NCBI GenBank assembly: GCA_004762155.1
Contig: SIHP01000003.1
Span: 62,001-126,000, forward strand
DNA: 64,000 nucleotides
Source of the DNA: Flavobacteriaceae bacterium
GTDB taxonomy: Bacteria > Bacteroidota > Bacteroidia > Flavobacteriales > Flavobacteriaceae
Direction: 5' to 3'
Each line of letters begins with the position of its first letter. The stretch's first letter is position 1. This document shows, one piece after another, positions 25,893 through 35,013 of this stretch. Made by a program: the position numbers and the translations under genes. The notes beneath the pieces are model-generated. The model saw nothing but the letters and a program-made list of their open reading frames with translations, was not told the origin of the DNA and ran no database searches.

Positions 25893-26909
25893 TTAACCAA
25901 TGGTTATTTGCGGTAAAATAGATTCGTTATTATAAGGTAAAATAATAGTATCTAAAATATCTTGAGTAACATCAGGGTAGTTTACTTGTATAATTTCACT
26001 CTTTTTTATCCATTTTTTAATTTTTGGTATTTGTTTTCTACTTAGTTTTTTTAAAACAGGTATTCCCATTTCTTTTAAAGCCAAAGCATTACACTGTTGT
26101 TCGTATTGGTTTTTCATTGGAATTACCATAAGTTTTTTACGTAAAAACAAAGCTTCTGCTGGAGTTTCAAAACCAGCTCCACATAAAACCCCAGTAGCAG
26201 AAGTAATACTTTTCATAAACTCTTTTCCATTAATTGGCTGGATAATAATGTTGCCTTTTATTTGGTGCTCATTTGAGTTTTTAGAAAACACATGCCATTG
26301 TGTGTTTTTAAAACTAGATAAAATAGTAATGATTTTTTTATTACTATAGGCTGGTAGGTAAACTGTATAGTGCCCTTTTTTTGTAGGTTTTTTATAACGG
26401 ATTTCTTTTCTAATTATAGGTAGAAAAGTAGCTGAACTATAGGTTTTAAAATGAAAACCAAATTTATTTTTTGCTGGTGAATAATATTTTAAAATAAAAC
26501 GTTCTGGTTTAAAGAAACCGTATTTAGGAGCATTTTCATCTAAAACAGCATTCTGGTGACTTAAAGAAATAATAGGAACATTTTTTAATTTGCAAGCCCA
26601 AGCTGAAACTGGTTCAAAATCATTAATTACTAAGTCATAATCTTTTACAGGAACAGCTTTAATAGCTGTCCAAAGTGTGCGGATTTTTGCTTTTTTTAAA
26701 GTATTCCAAAAATCAATACCACCTCTTTTTCCAAAAATAAAACTAAGTCCATAATATTTATATTTTATGTCAAAAGGAAATTTTAATTCACATTGATAGC
26801 CACTAATTAATACATCAACTTCAGCTCTTGTTTTTAGATGAGGAATAATTTCTAACGCTCTTGTTGCATGTCCATTTCCTGTGCCTTGTATTGCATATAA
26901 AATCTTCAT
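25893..26909 (-). CDS. Glycosyltransferase of the MJ1255-like family
   Basis: This 338-residue protein has the GT-B look of the MJ1255/VC2487-type family. The N-terminal glycine-rich loop is IQGTGNGHATRALEIIPHL (about 7-25), the mid-protein motif is SLSHQNAVL, and the C-terminal nucleotide-sugar site is LCGAGFETPAEALFL near 243-257. It probably transfers a sugar onto a lipid or cell-surface acceptor at the inner membrane. It lies 6 bp after a LpxH-like phosphatase gene on the same strand, which suggests a joint role in glycolipid or lipid A-type metabolism; that is inference. Confidence 0.75.
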   Translation of the reverse strand: MKILYAIQGTGNGHATRALEIIPHLKTRAEVDVLISGYQCELKFPFDIKYKYYGLSFIFGKRGGIDFWNTLKKAKIRTLWTAIKAVPVKDYDLVINDFEPVSAWACKLKNVPIISLSHQNAVLDENAPKYGFFKPERFILKYYSPAKNKFGFHFKTYSSATFLPIIRKEIRYKKPTKKGHYTVYLPAYSNKKIITILSSFKNTQWHVFSKNSNEHQIKGNIIIQPINGKEFMKSITSATGVLCGAGFETPAEALFLRKKLMVIPMKNQYEQQCNALALKEMGIPVLKKLSRKQIPKIKKWIKKSEIIQVNYPDVTQDILDTIILPYNNESILPQITIG

Positions 26910-26915
26910 AATTAT

Positions 26916-27791
26916 TTATTTAGAAAATTTGGTGATATTAAATTCTTGTAATAATTCTTCAAATAATTGACTGTTAGTTTTTTCTGGTTCTATAAGTTCT
27001 TCATCTTTAACTTTAGTATTGTTTAGTTTATTAAAGAGAATATCTTTTTCATATTCATATAAATTCCATTGATGATTATTGTATTCCAAAGCGGTTAAGT
27101 TTTCTATCCAATCTCCAGAGTTAAGGTAAGTTGTTTCACCTTTATCAGTTTTTATTTTTTTTATTTCAGGCTGATGAATATGTCCGCAAACAACATATTT
27201 ATATCCTTCAGAAATAGCAATTTCAGAAGCAGTAATTTCAAAGTTATTAATAAATTTAACAGCGCTTTTTACACCGTTTTTTATTTTCTTACTAAAAGAA
27301 ATTCTTCCAAAACCAAGCTCGTTTCCAATCCAATTTACAGCTGTATTTAGTATAATTAAGGCATCGTACCCTGCGCTACCTAGTTTAGCAAGCCATTTAG
27401 AGTGTTGCATTGTTACATCAAAAACATCACCATGAAAAAACCAAGCTTTTTTACCTTCAATATCTAAAACAACTTTGTTTACTATTTCAAAACTTCCGAG
27501 TGCAAAACCTTTAAAACGTCGTAACATTTCATCATGGTTTCCTGTTATATAGTAGACTTTTGTTCCTGATGTTATAAAAGACATTAACTGCTTTATAACT
27601 TTCATGTGAGGTTTAGGAAAATATCTTTTTTTAAATTGCCATATATCTATAATATCACCATTAAGAATTAATATTTTAGGATTAATACTTTTTAAGTAAT
27701 TGTTTAATTCTGTAGCTCTACATCCGAAAGTACCTAAATGAGTATCAGAAATTACAGCAATATCAATTTTACGTTTTTTAGCTTTTTTCAT
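26916..27791 (-). CDS. LpxH-like metallophosphoesterase
   Basis: The 291-residue enzyme has all five calcineurin-type metal motifs in order: ISDTHLG, LNGDIIDIW, TGNHDEM, FFHGDVFD and CGHIHQPE. This arrangement is that of the UDP-2,3-diacylglucosamine diphosphatase (LpxH) family, in particular the longer Bacteroidota group, whose substrate may not be the lipid A precursor. A C-terminal charged tail (about 240-291) follows the domain. It is the first gene of a two-gene unit with a glycosyltransferase. Confidence 0.8.
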   Translation of the reverse strand: MKKAKKRKIDIAVISDTHLGTFGCRATELNNYLKSINPKILILNGDIIDIWQFKKRYFPKPHMKVIKQLMSFITSGTKVYYITGNHDEMLRRFKGFALGSFEIVNKVVLDIEGKKAWFFHGDVFDVTMQHSKWLAKLGSAGYDALIILNTAVNWIGNELGFGRISFSKKIKNGVKSAVKFINNFEITASEIAISEGYKYVVCGHIHQPEIKKIKTDKGETTYLNSGDWIENLTALEYNNHQWNLYEYEKDILFNKLNNTKVKDEELIEPEKTNSQLFEELLQEFNITKFSK

Positions 27792-27973
27792 TTTAAAGAA
27801 AAAGTTAGTTTTTGGTTTTACTAAAATTAGTGTAAAACTATCTGTTTCTTGTGAAGTTCTAATTAACAGAATGTTAATAGGACGTTTTTTATGGTTGATT
27901 CTATTTGAAGTTATTGTAAAGTAAGAAGAGAAATTATAGTGTAAGAAGTACTACTAAAGAGTTCTCTTTTGTT

Positions 27974-28100
27974 TTTTAATCACAGGGCGATAGCTATGGG
28001 TTTAATTATCAATGCTTGCATTGAAAAGTGAAAAAGTATTTATTCTTTGAGATACCTCATATGCTTGCATCGAGAAACTTTATTAAATATTAGAATAGGG
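27974..28100. repeat. Diverged intergenic repeat, copy A
   Basis: This ~125-bp stretch aligns along its whole length with 50110-50238. Shared blocks are TTTTTAATCAC-GGGCG near the start, GTTTAATT and ATGC-TG-CAT in the middle, TATTCTTTGA-ATA, and TTTATTAAA-TATT near the end. Both copies are non-coding. Identity is moderate, so the element is old or imperfect. Confidence 0.55.
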
Positions 28101-28109
28101 GAGAAATAA

Positions 28110-28146
28110 AAAACAAAAAACTCGCAAATTGCGAGTTTTTTGTTTT
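28110..28146 (-). terminator. Terminator of secA
   Basis: AAAACAAAAAACTCGC (28110-28125) pairs with GCGAGTTTTTTGTTTT (28131-28146) in a 16-bp stem with a 5-nt loop. It lies 17 bp after the secA stop codon on the minus strand. Confidence 0.9.
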
Positions 28147-28163
28147 ATTAATGTGAAAAAATG

Positions 28164-31100
28164 TTATTTGTTATAAATAACCCAAGAACCTTTTTCTAGT
28201 AAAGGAATAGCTTGTTTATATTTTAATTCTTTCTCTTCACCACTCATTACGTTTTTAATGGTAACTTTCTCGTTACGACCAATTTTTGGTTGTTCTCTAA
28301 CAATTGTTTCTGTAACTTCTTGTTGTTGCTGTGGACGAGAATTAGCAATGGCTTGTTGTGTAGAATTTTGTACTTCGTCTTTACGTATATCTAACTGCTC
28401 ACGTTTTACTTCTTTAGCTTCAGATATTTGAGATTCGTCTTGTGTTGGTAGTTTCCCTTTAAATAAGAAAGATAAAACCTCTTTATTTACTTTATCAATT
28501 CTTCCTTGAAACAATTCAAAAGCTTCAAATTTATAAACTAATAAAGGATCTTTTTGTTCGTAAGTAGCATTTTGAACTGTTTGTTTCAATTCATCCATTT
28601 TACGTAGATGATCTTTCCAGTTCTCGTCAATAATAGCTAAAGTGATGTTTTTTTCAAAATCTGTAACTAACGATTTTCCTTCACTTTCATATGCTTCTTT
28701 TAAGTTGGTAACTACTTGTAAATTTTTAGTACCATCTGTAAAAGGAACTACAATACGTTCGTAACGATCTCCTTCGTTTTCAAAAACATTTTTAATAACA
28801 GGAAAAGCTTGTGAAGCATTTCGTTCCGTATCTTCTTTGTAGTTTTTAGATGTTATCTGATATAACTTGTCTATTAATTCTTGCTCAGGTAATTTCTTGA
28901 AATCTTCTTCAGAAAAAGGAGAAGTCATAGAAGAGAAGCGAATTAATTCAAATTCGAAATTTTGGAAATTATTGGTTACTTTATTTTGTCTTACAACAGC
29001 ATCACAAGTATCGTAAATCATGTTTGCGATATCTACCTGTAATCTTTTTCCGTCTAAGGCATGACGACGACGTTTGTATACAAATTCACGTTGTGCATTC
29101 ATAATATCATCATACTCTAATAAACGTTTACGAATACCAAAGTTATTTTCTTCTACTTTTTTCTGCGCACGTTCAATAGATTTTGAAATCATAGAATGTT
29201 GAATTACTTCGCCTTCTTTTAATCCCATTCTATCCATCATTTTGGCAATTCTTTCAGAACCAAACAAACGCATTAAATTATCGTCTAATGCAACGTAAAA
29301 TTGAGAAGAACCAACATCACCTTGACGACCAGCACGACCACGTAACTGACGGTCTACACGACGAGAATCATGACGTTCAGTACCAATAATAGCTAAACCG
29401 CCGTTATCTTTTACTTCTTTAGATAATTTAATATCGGTACCACGACCAGCCATGTTTGTTGCGATAGTTACTACTCCAGGATTACCTGCTTCAGCAACTA
29501 CATTTGCTTCACTTTTATGCAATTTTGCGTTTAAAATATTATGTGGAATTTTACGCATTTGTAACATTCTACCTAATAATTCTGATATTTCTACAGAAGT
29601 TGTACCTACTAAAACTGGACGACCAGCTTTTACTAGTTCTACAACATCTTCAATAACAGCATTGTATTTTTCACGTGTAGTTTTGTAAACCATATCGTCT
29701 TTATCATCACGGACGATAGGTCTATTTGTAGGGATTTCAACAACATCTAACTTGTAAATTTCCCAAAACTCTCCTGCTTCTGTAACCGCTGTACCTGTCA
29801 TTCCAGATAATTTACGATACATTCTAAAATAGTTTTGTAGGGTTACTGTAGCAAAAGTTTGTGTTGCATCTTCAATAGTTACATTTTCTTTTGCTTCTAA
29901 AGCTTGGTGTAATCCATCAGAATAACGACGACCATCCATAATACGACCAGTTTGCTCGTCAACAATCATAACTTTGTTTTCTACAACAACATACTCAACA
30001 TCTTTTTCAAAAACGGTATAAGCTTTTAAAAGTTGATTCATGGTATGAATACGTTCGCTCTTTACACTAAAATCACGATATAACTCTTCCTTTTGGCTAG
30101 CTTTTTCTTCAGGAGTTGTTTCATTGTTTTCAATTTCTCCAACTTTTACACTAATATCTGGTAAAACAAAGAAAGTATCGTTTTTTGTAATAGTAGATAA
30201 ATGCGCAATACCTTTGTCAGTTAAATCAATTTGGTTATTTTTTTCTTCAACAGTAAACCATAATTCAGCATCTACTTCAGGCATCAACTTGTTGTTGTCT
30301 TGCATGTAGTAGTTTTCTGTTTTTTGTAAAATAATTTTAATTCCTTCTTGCGATAAAAATTTAATTAAAGCTTTGTTTTTTGGTAAACCTCTGTAAACAC
30401 GTAGTAATTGAAAACCTCCTTCTTTTGTATCGCCTTCTTTTAATAGTTTTTTAGCTTCTGCTAAAACACCTACTAAATATTTATTTTGAAGTGAAACTAA
30501 ATCAGCAACCAAAGGTTTTAGTTCGTTGAATTCATGAAGGTCACCTTGTGGTACAGGACCAGAAATAATTAAAGGAGTACGCGCATCATCAATTAAAACA
30601 GAATCTACTTCATCAATAATTGCATAGTTTGGTGCACGTTGTACTAGATCTTTTTTAGAGCTAGCCATATTATCACGTAAATAATCGAAACCAAATTCAT
30701 TATTTGTCCCGTAGGTGATATCTGCATTATATGCTTTTCTTCTTTCGTCAGAATTTGGTTGGTGAAAGTCAATACAATCTGTACTTAAACCATGAAATTC
30801 AAAAATAGGAGCCATCCAAGCTCTATCACGTTTTGCTAAATAATCATTTACTGTAACAACATGAACTCCGTTACCAGTTAAAGCATTTAAATAAACAGGA
30901 AGTGTAGAAACTAGTGTTTTACCTTCACCAGTCATCATTTCAGCAATTTTCCCTTGATGTAAAACAGATCCACCAATTAATTGAACATCATAATGAATCA
31001 TATCCCAAGTTACTTCTTTACCTGCTGCATCCCAAGAGTTTGCCCAGAAAGCTTTATCGTCTTCTAAAGCAATATGTTCTCTTGTTGCAGATAATTCACG

Positions 31101-31508
31101 ATCAAAAGGAGTTGCTGTAACTTCAATTTCTTGATTATTTGTAAAACGCTTTGCTGTTTCTTTAATTAACGCAAAAGCTTCAGGCATAATACCTTCTAGT
31201 ATTTCTTCAGAAGCAGCATATGCGTCGTCTTTTAATTTGTCTATTTTAGTATAAATATCTTCTTGACTATCAATATCTGCAGTCTTAGCTTCTTCTTCAA
31301 GAGAAGCAATTTCTTCATTAAAAGATTTCGTAGCTTCTTTAATTTTGTATTTAAATTCAGCTGTTTTTTCTCTTAATTGATCGTTAGATAAATTAGCTAT
31401 TGTAATTTCAAAAGTTTTTACTTTATCTACAATAGGTTGTAGTGTTTTTAAATCTTTTTGTTGTTTATCTCCAACAAAAAGTTTTATCATTGAGTTTAAA
31501 ATGCTCAT
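28164..31508 (-). CDS. secA: Preprotein translocase ATPase SecA
   Basis: The 1114-residue motor drives export through SecYEG. Walker A is MMTGEGKTL near 191, followed by the DEAD-like IDEVDSVLIDDART, the second helicase half with TNMAGRGTDI and GTERHDSRRVDRQLRGRAGRQG, and the scaffold and wing regions. Relative to the ~900-residue E. coli protein it carries an insertion (about residues 330-460, in the first nucleotide-binding/cross-linking region), as is usual in Bacteroidota. The C-terminus ends KGSWVIYNK without the zinc-binding cysteine motif, so SecB-type zinc contacts are absent. Confidence 0.97.
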   Translation of the reverse strand: MSILNSMIKLFVGDKQQKDLKTLQPIVDKVKTFEITIANLSNDQLREKTAEFKYKIKEATKSFNEEIASLEEEAKTADIDSQEDIYTKIDKLKDDAYAASEEILEGIMPEAFALIKETAKRFTNNQEIEVTATPFDRELSATREHIALEDDKAFWANSWDAAGKEVTWDMIHYDVQLIGGSVLHQGKIAEMMTGEGKTLVSTLPVYLNALTGNGVHVVTVNDYLAKRDRAWMAPIFEFHGLSTDCIDFHQPNSDERRKAYNADITYGTNNEFGFDYLRDNMASSKKDLVQRAPNYAIIDEVDSVLIDDARTPLIISGPVPQGDLHEFNELKPLVADLVSLQNKYLVGVLAEAKKLLKEGDTKEGGFQLLRVYRGLPKNKALIKFLSQEGIKIILQKTENYYMQDNNKLMPEVDAELWFTVEEKNNQIDLTDKGIAHLSTITKNDTFFVLPDISVKVGEIENNETTPEEKASQKEELYRDFSVKSERIHTMNQLLKAYTVFEKDVEYVVVENKVMIVDEQTGRIMDGRRYSDGLHQALEAKENVTIEDATQTFATVTLQNYFRMYRKLSGMTGTAVTEAGEFWEIYKLDVVEIPTNRPIVRDDKDDMVYKTTREKYNAVIEDVVELVKAGRPVLVGTTSVEISELLGRMLQMRKIPHNILNAKLHKSEANVVAEAGNPGVVTIATNMAGRGTDIKLSKEVKDNGGLAIIGTERHDSRRVDRQLRGRAGRQGDVGSSQFYVALDDNLMRLFGSERIAKMMDRMGLKEGEVIQHSMISKSIERAQKKVEENNFGIRKRLLEYDDIMNAQREFVYKRRRHALDGKRLQVDIANMIYDTCDAVVRQNKVTNNFQNFEFELIRFSSMTSPFSEEDFKKLPEQELIDKLYQITSKNYKEDTERNASQAFPVIKNVFENEGDRYERIVVPFTDGTKNLQVVTNLKEAYESEGKSLVTDFEKNITLAIIDENWKDHLRKMDELKQTVQNATYEQKDPLLVYKFEAFELFQGRIDKVNKEVLSFLFKGKLPTQDESQISEAKEVKREQLDIRKDEVQNSTQQAIANSRPQQQQEVTETIVREQPKIGRNEKVTIKNVMSGEEKELKYKQAIPLLEKGSWVIYNK

Positions 31509-31572
31509 TATAATAATTATTTATTTGCTGATGTAATATCAGTATATCGTTAGTTTTGCGCTTAAAAGTAAG

Positions 31573-31598
31573 CAAAAAAAAAGCCTCTTATGAGACTT
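31573..31598 (-). terminator. Terminator after the DUF2795 gene
   Basis: AAGCCTC (31581-31587) and GAGACTT (31592-31598) form a 7-bp stem with one G-U pair in minus-strand RNA, followed by a run of eight T. It closes the cobalamin adenosyltransferase-DUF2795 region. Confidence 0.7.
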
Positions 31599-31622
31599 TT
31601 ATTATGTTTTTATTATGTGTTA

Positions 31623-31844
31623 CTAGTATTCGTCTTCATTCCAAAGATAATCTTCTTCGGTAGGATAATCTGGCCAGATTTCAATTATAGAATCATATGA
31701 ATCTCCTTCATCTTCAATGTCTTGTAAGTTTTCCACTACTTCTAACGGTGCTCCTGTACGAATTGCGTAATCTATTAATTCGTCTTTGGTAGCCGGCCAA
31801 GGTGCATCTGCTAAATAAGATGCTAATTCAAGTGTCCAATACAT
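31623..31844 (-). CDS. DUF2795-domain small acidic protein
   Basis: The 73-residue protein begins MYWTLELASYLADAPWPATKDELIDYAIRTGAP and matches the DUF2795 pattern of a small helical domain, followed by a very acidic tail (EDEGDSYDSIIEIW, WNEDEY). An in-frame ATG further upstream at 31925 is unlikely to be used: a perfect promoter (31870-31899) lies inside that extension, placing the transcript start downstream of it. The function is unknown; a conserved role in Bacteroidota is probable. Confidence 0.8.
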   Translation of the reverse strand: MYWTLELASYLADAPWPATKDELIDYAIRTGAPLEVVENLQDIEDEGDSYDSIIEIWPDYPTEEDYLWNEDEY

Positions 31845-31869
31845 TTCTTTATGCTGTTTTAATTTCTTG

Positions 31870-31899
31870 CAAAAATAAAATTTTAACTTTAACATGCAA
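31870..31899 (-). promoter_or_regulatory. Consensus promoter of the DUF2795 gene
   Basis: On the minus strand TTG (31897-31899) is followed after exactly 19 bp by TATTTTTG (31870-31877), the canonical Bacteroidota sigma-A arrangement. It fixes the start of the downstream gene at 31844. Confidence 0.7.
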
Positions 31900-31943
31900 G
31901 TTTTTTTTGAAAAATCTGTAATCAATAAAAAAAAGAACTTTAT

Positions 31944-32516
31944 CTATAGTTTCTTAGGTATCCATTTTACCTCGTTAATCTGTAAAGAATTTGACAACTT
32001 TCGTGCCAACACAAAAAGGTAGTCAGAAAGTCTGTTTAAGTAGGTTAAAATGTCTTCACTTATGTTTTCTTCTTCATGCAAAGCAACAGAGATTCGCTCA
32101 GCTCTGCGGCAAATACAACGTGCTATGTGACAAAATGACACGGTAGTATGACCGCCAGGTAATATAAAATGGGTCATTTGAGGAAGCGTTTCGTTCATTC
32201 GATCTATTTCGTTTTCTAAAAACTCAATAGATGAATTTTCTATTTTAGGTATGTTTAATCGCTTTTTTCCATTTTTTAATGTTTCTTTTTCAGGAGGAGT
32301 GGCTAACATTGCACCTAAAGTGAATAATTCATTTTGAATTTTAATTAAAGCATTATTGGAAAGCGTATCTATTTCTTGATCTCGAATTAGACCTATATAT
32401 GAATTTAATTCATCTACTGTTCCGTAACTTTCAATCCTTAAATGGTGTTTTTTAACTCTAGTTCCACCAAATAAAGAGGTAGAACCTTTGTCTCCAGTTT
32501 TTGTATAAATTTTCAT
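31944..32516 (-). CDS. Cob(I)alamin adenosyltransferase, PduO type
   Basis: The 190-residue enzyme transfers adenosyl from ATP to cob(I)alamin to make coenzyme B12. Its signatures are TKTGDKGSTSLFGG at about 5-18 (ATP loop), YGTVDELNSYIG at 31-42, and CRRAERISVALHE with LNRLSDYLFVLAR near the C-terminus. These define the PduO/MMAB family. There are no other B12 genes nearby, so it probably serves salvage of cobalamin for an adenosylcobalamin enzyme elsewhere. The thioesterase gene is 35 bp upstream on the same strand. Confidence 0.95.
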   Translation of the reverse strand: MKIYTKTGDKGSTSLFGGTRVKKHHLRIESYGTVDELNSYIGLIRDQEIDTLSNNALIKIQNELFTLGAMLATPPEKETLKNGKKRLNIPKIENSSIEFLENEIDRMNETLPQMTHFILPGGHTTVSFCHIARCICRRAERISVALHEEENISEDILTYLNRLSDYLFVLARKLSNSLQINEVKWIPKKL

Positions 32517-32551
32517 TAAAAAAAGTCTTGTTATTTTGAGTAATAGTACAA

Positions 32552-32950
32552 CTAAAAATTGAATTTTTCAAGAAGATAATCAGGACAACGAATAGGTTTT
32601 TTTGTCTCTTTGTTAACAAATACAAGTGTACTGTTACCTGTGCAAATTAATTCTTTATGTTGATTTATTATTTCATAGTTAAATTCTATTCTTACACTAG
32701 GAGGTTTTACTAAAAAAGTCGTTACCGTTAAGAGATCGTCATATAATGCAGATTTCTTAAAGTTACAAGTTAATGAAATAACAGGTAGCATTATACCTGT
32801 ATTTTCCATATCTTTGTATGTAACGCCCATTGAGCGTAGCCATTCAGTTCTTCCTATTTCAAAAAATTGAGCATAGTTTCCGTGGTAAACTACTCCCATT
32901 TGATCTGTTTCTGAATATCTAATTCTTAAGTTGGTTGTATGATTTTTCAA
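32552..32950 (-). CDS. Acyl-CoA thioesterase, 4HBT/YbgC type
   Basis: This 132-residue hotdog-fold protein has the 4-hydroxybenzoyl-CoA thioesterase signature: RYSETDQMGVVYHGNYAQFFEIGRTEW in outline, with catalytic D16 and the conserved H23 and Y26. It should hydrolyse acyl-CoA thioesters in the cytoplasm; the preferred chain is unknown. It is divergent from dnaA across a 172-bp spacer and is followed by the cobalamin adenosyltransferase gene. Confidence 0.9.
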   Translation of the reverse strand: MKNHTTNLRIRYSETDQMGVVYHGNYAQFFEIGRTEWLRSMGVTYKDMENTGIMLPVISLTCNFKKSALYDDLLTVTTFLVKPPSVRIEFNYEIINQHKELICTGNSTLVFVNKETKKPIRCPDYLLEKFNF

Positions 32951-33033
32951 ATTCGAATAATGTTAAAGTTTCACGAATCTTACATAAAAAAAAGTTATAA
33001 ATCAATAGTGTTTTGATTTTTTTATACTAAAAT

Positions 33034-33042
33034 TTATTCACA
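33034..33042. promoter_or_regulatory. Candidate DnaA box upstream of dnaA
   Basis: TTATTCACA fits the DnaA-box consensus TTATnCACA and lies 81 bp before the dnaA start codon. It is a single site, so autoregulation of dnaA is more likely than a full replication origin. Confidence 0.4.
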
Positions 33043-33122
33043 TTTTTGTTGACTCTAAAGGAGCGTTTTGGAACCCCCTGATATTCCATCGATTAAATTA
33101 AATAATATTACCAAAAACAAAT

Positions 33123-34547
33123 ATGAGTAAAACTTCTGAATCTGTATGGATGGAATGTTTGTCTTTTATAAAGGACAACATAAAACCTCAAGCCTACAAG
33201 ACATGGTTTGAGCCAATTAAACCTGTAAAGCTATCTGGGGAGGCCTTAACTGTACAAGTTCCAAGTAAATTTTTTTACGAATGGTTAGAAGAGCATTATA
33301 TTAAGCTATTAAGAGTTGCATTGGTTAGAGAATTAGGGGATCAAGCAAAATTAATTTATGATGTACGTATGGAAAATACATACAGTAGTAATAATGCCCA
33401 AACAGTAAAAATTCCAAGTGCAAATAGAAATCCTTTAAAATCTCAAAAAGTATCTATTCCTTTAGAATCTAAAAGAGAATTAAAAAACCCTTTTGTAATT
33501 CCTGGATTACAAAAAGTAAAAATAGAGTCTCAATTAAATCCAAATTATAATTTTGATAATTTTGTAGAAGGAGATTCAAATCGTTTAGCGCGTTCAGCAA
33601 GTATGGCTGTAGCAAATAAACCAGGAGGAACTTCTTTTAATCCATTATTAATTTATGGTGGTGTTGGTCTAGGAAAAACACATTTAGCTCATGCAATAGG
33701 TGTTGAAATAAAAGATAAATACGCTGATAAAACAGTTTTATATATCTCATCAGAGAAATTTACGCAACAATTTATTGATTCTGTAAAATCGAATACAAGA
33801 AACGACTTTATTCATTTTTATCAGATGATTGATGTATTGATTATTGATGATGTTCAGTTTTTATCAGGTAAAGCTGGTACACAGGATGTATTCTTTCATA
33901 TATTTAATCATTTACATCAAAACGGAAAACAGGTAATTTTAACTTCGGATAAAGCTCCTGTAGATATGCAAGATATAGAACAACGTTTATTGTCTCGTTT
34001 TAAATGGGGATTATCTGCAGAATTACAAAGTCCAGATTATGAAACGCGAGTTTCTATATTGCATAATAAACTGTTTAGAGATGGTGTTGATATGCCAGAA
34101 GAAATTGTGGATTATATTGCTAAAAATATTAAATCTAATGTAAGAGAACTAGAAGGAGTTGTTATCTCTATGATTGCCCAAGCTTCTTTTAATAGAAAGG
34201 AATTTACTTTAGAATTAGCAAGAGAGATTGTAGATAAGTTTGTAAAGAATACCAAGAAAGAAGTTTCTATTGATTATATCCAAAAAGTAGTATCAAAGTA
34301 TTTTGATATGGATGTGGCAACACTTCAATCTAAAACAAGAAAACGACATGTAGTTCAAGCTCGTCAATTGGCTATGTATTTTGCAAAAAGAATGACTAAG
34401 TCCTCTTTAGCAAATATTGGAAACCAAATTGGGCAGCGCGATCACGCTACGGTTTTGCATGCTTGTAAGACGGTTGATAATCTTACAGAAACTGATAAGC
34501 AGTTTAAAAAGTATGTTGAAGACTTAACTAAAAAGTTAACTTTTTAA
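33123..34547 (+). CDS. dnaA: Chromosomal replication initiator DnaA
   Basis: The 474-residue protein has the DnaA domain order. Domain I (about 1-80) includes WFEPIKPVKL. A short linker follows, then the AAA+ domain (about 130-345) with Walker A GGVGLGKTH near 178 and Walker B VLIIDDVQFLSGK, then the DNA-binding domain IV with the DnaA signature RDHATVLHACKTV near 437-450. It binds origin DnaA boxes and opens DNA. A phosphatase and a methyltransferase gene follow closely on the same strand. Confidence 0.97.
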   Translation: MSKTSESVWMECLSFIKDNIKPQAYKTWFEPIKPVKLSGEALTVQVPSKFFYEWLEEHYIKLLRVALVRELGDQAKLIYDVRMENTYSSNNAQTVKIPSANRNPLKSQKVSIPLESKRELKNPFVIPGLQKVKIESQLNPNYNFDNFVEGDSNRLARSASMAVANKPGGTSFNPLLIYGGVGLGKTHLAHAIGVEIKDKYADKTVLYISSEKFTQQFIDSVKSNTRNDFIHFYQMIDVLIIDDVQFLSGKAGTQDVFFHIFNHLHQNGKQVILTSDKAPVDMQDIEQRLLSRFKWGLSAELQSPDYETRVSILHNKLFRDGVDMPEEIVDYIAKNIKSNVRELEGVVISMIAQASFNRKEFTLELAREIVDKFVKNTKKEVSIDYIQKVVSKYFDMDVATLQSKTRKRHVVQARQLAMYFAKRMTKSSLANIGNQIGQRDHATVLHACKTVDNLTETDKQFKKYVEDLTKKLTF

Positions 34548-34556
34548 AATATATAA

Positions 34557-35006
34557 ATGAAAATTTTGATGGTTTGTTTGGGGAACATTTGTCGTTCTCC
34601 ATTGGCTCAGGGTATTTTAGAGTCAAAAGTAAATTCAAACAACGTGTTTGTTGATTCTGCTGGAACATCAGGTTTTCATGAAGGCGCTTTACCAGATCCA
34701 AGATCAATATTAGTAGCCCAAAAATATAATATTGATATAACAGATCAACAATCACGAAAGTTTATTGTGTCAGATTTTGATGAATTTGATATTATTTATG
34801 CGATGGATAAAAGTAATCTTTTAAATATTCAGAGCTTAGCACGTAATGATGAAGATTTGAGTAAAGTAAAGTTGATTTTAAATGAATTGCAAGATTCTAA
34901 AAACAATGAAGTTCCAGATCCGTATTATGGAGGAGATAATGGTTTTGAAAATGTTTACGAAATGTTAGAGAAAGCTTGCGATAATATAGTATCAAAATTA
35001 CAATAA
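34557..35006 (+). CDS. Low-molecular-weight protein-tyrosine phosphatase
   Basis: The 149-residue enzyme has the signature CLGNICRSP at residues 7-15, with nucleophile C7 and R13, and the general acid D121 in the DPYYGG loop. It removes phosphate from tyrosine residues (or acts on similar phosphate esters) in the cytoplasm. It begins 9 bp after the dnaA stop codon and 7 bp before the RsmI-like gene, so all three probably share a transcript. No tyrosine kinase lies nearby, so its targets are unknown. Confidence 0.92.
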   Translation: MKILMVCLGNICRSPLAQGILESKVNSNNVFVDSAGTSGFHEGALPDPRSILVAQKYNIDITDQQSRKFIVSDFDEFDIIYAMDKSNLLNIQSLARNDEDLSKVKLILNELQDSKNNEVPDPYYGGDNGFENVYEMLEKACDNIVSKLQ

Positions 35007-35013
35007 GAAAATA

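Larger units (their letters stand above)
27792..28163. other. 372-bp intergenic region between the LpxH-like gene and secA
   Basis: The region holds copy A of a diverged intergenic repeat (27974-28100) and the secA terminator (28110-28146). The part next to the LpxH-like start (27792-27973) shows no promoter with a good match and no open reading frame. Confidence 0.6.

Noticed and set aside
30914..31120. Open frames on the strand opposite secA, ftsK, mutS2 and others
   Set aside because: They lie wholly inside well-identified genes and have low-complexity, non-protein-like composition, so they are shadows of the real frames.
31845..31925. Longer version of the DUF2795 protein starting at 31925
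   Set aside because: The extension overlaps a consensus promoter (31870-31899), and its sequence (KLKFYFCKKLKQ) is unlike the conserved domain.
33001..33122. Replication origin next to dnaA
   Set aside because: Only one DnaA box is present, with no cluster of boxes and no clear AT-rich unwinding repeats in the spacer.
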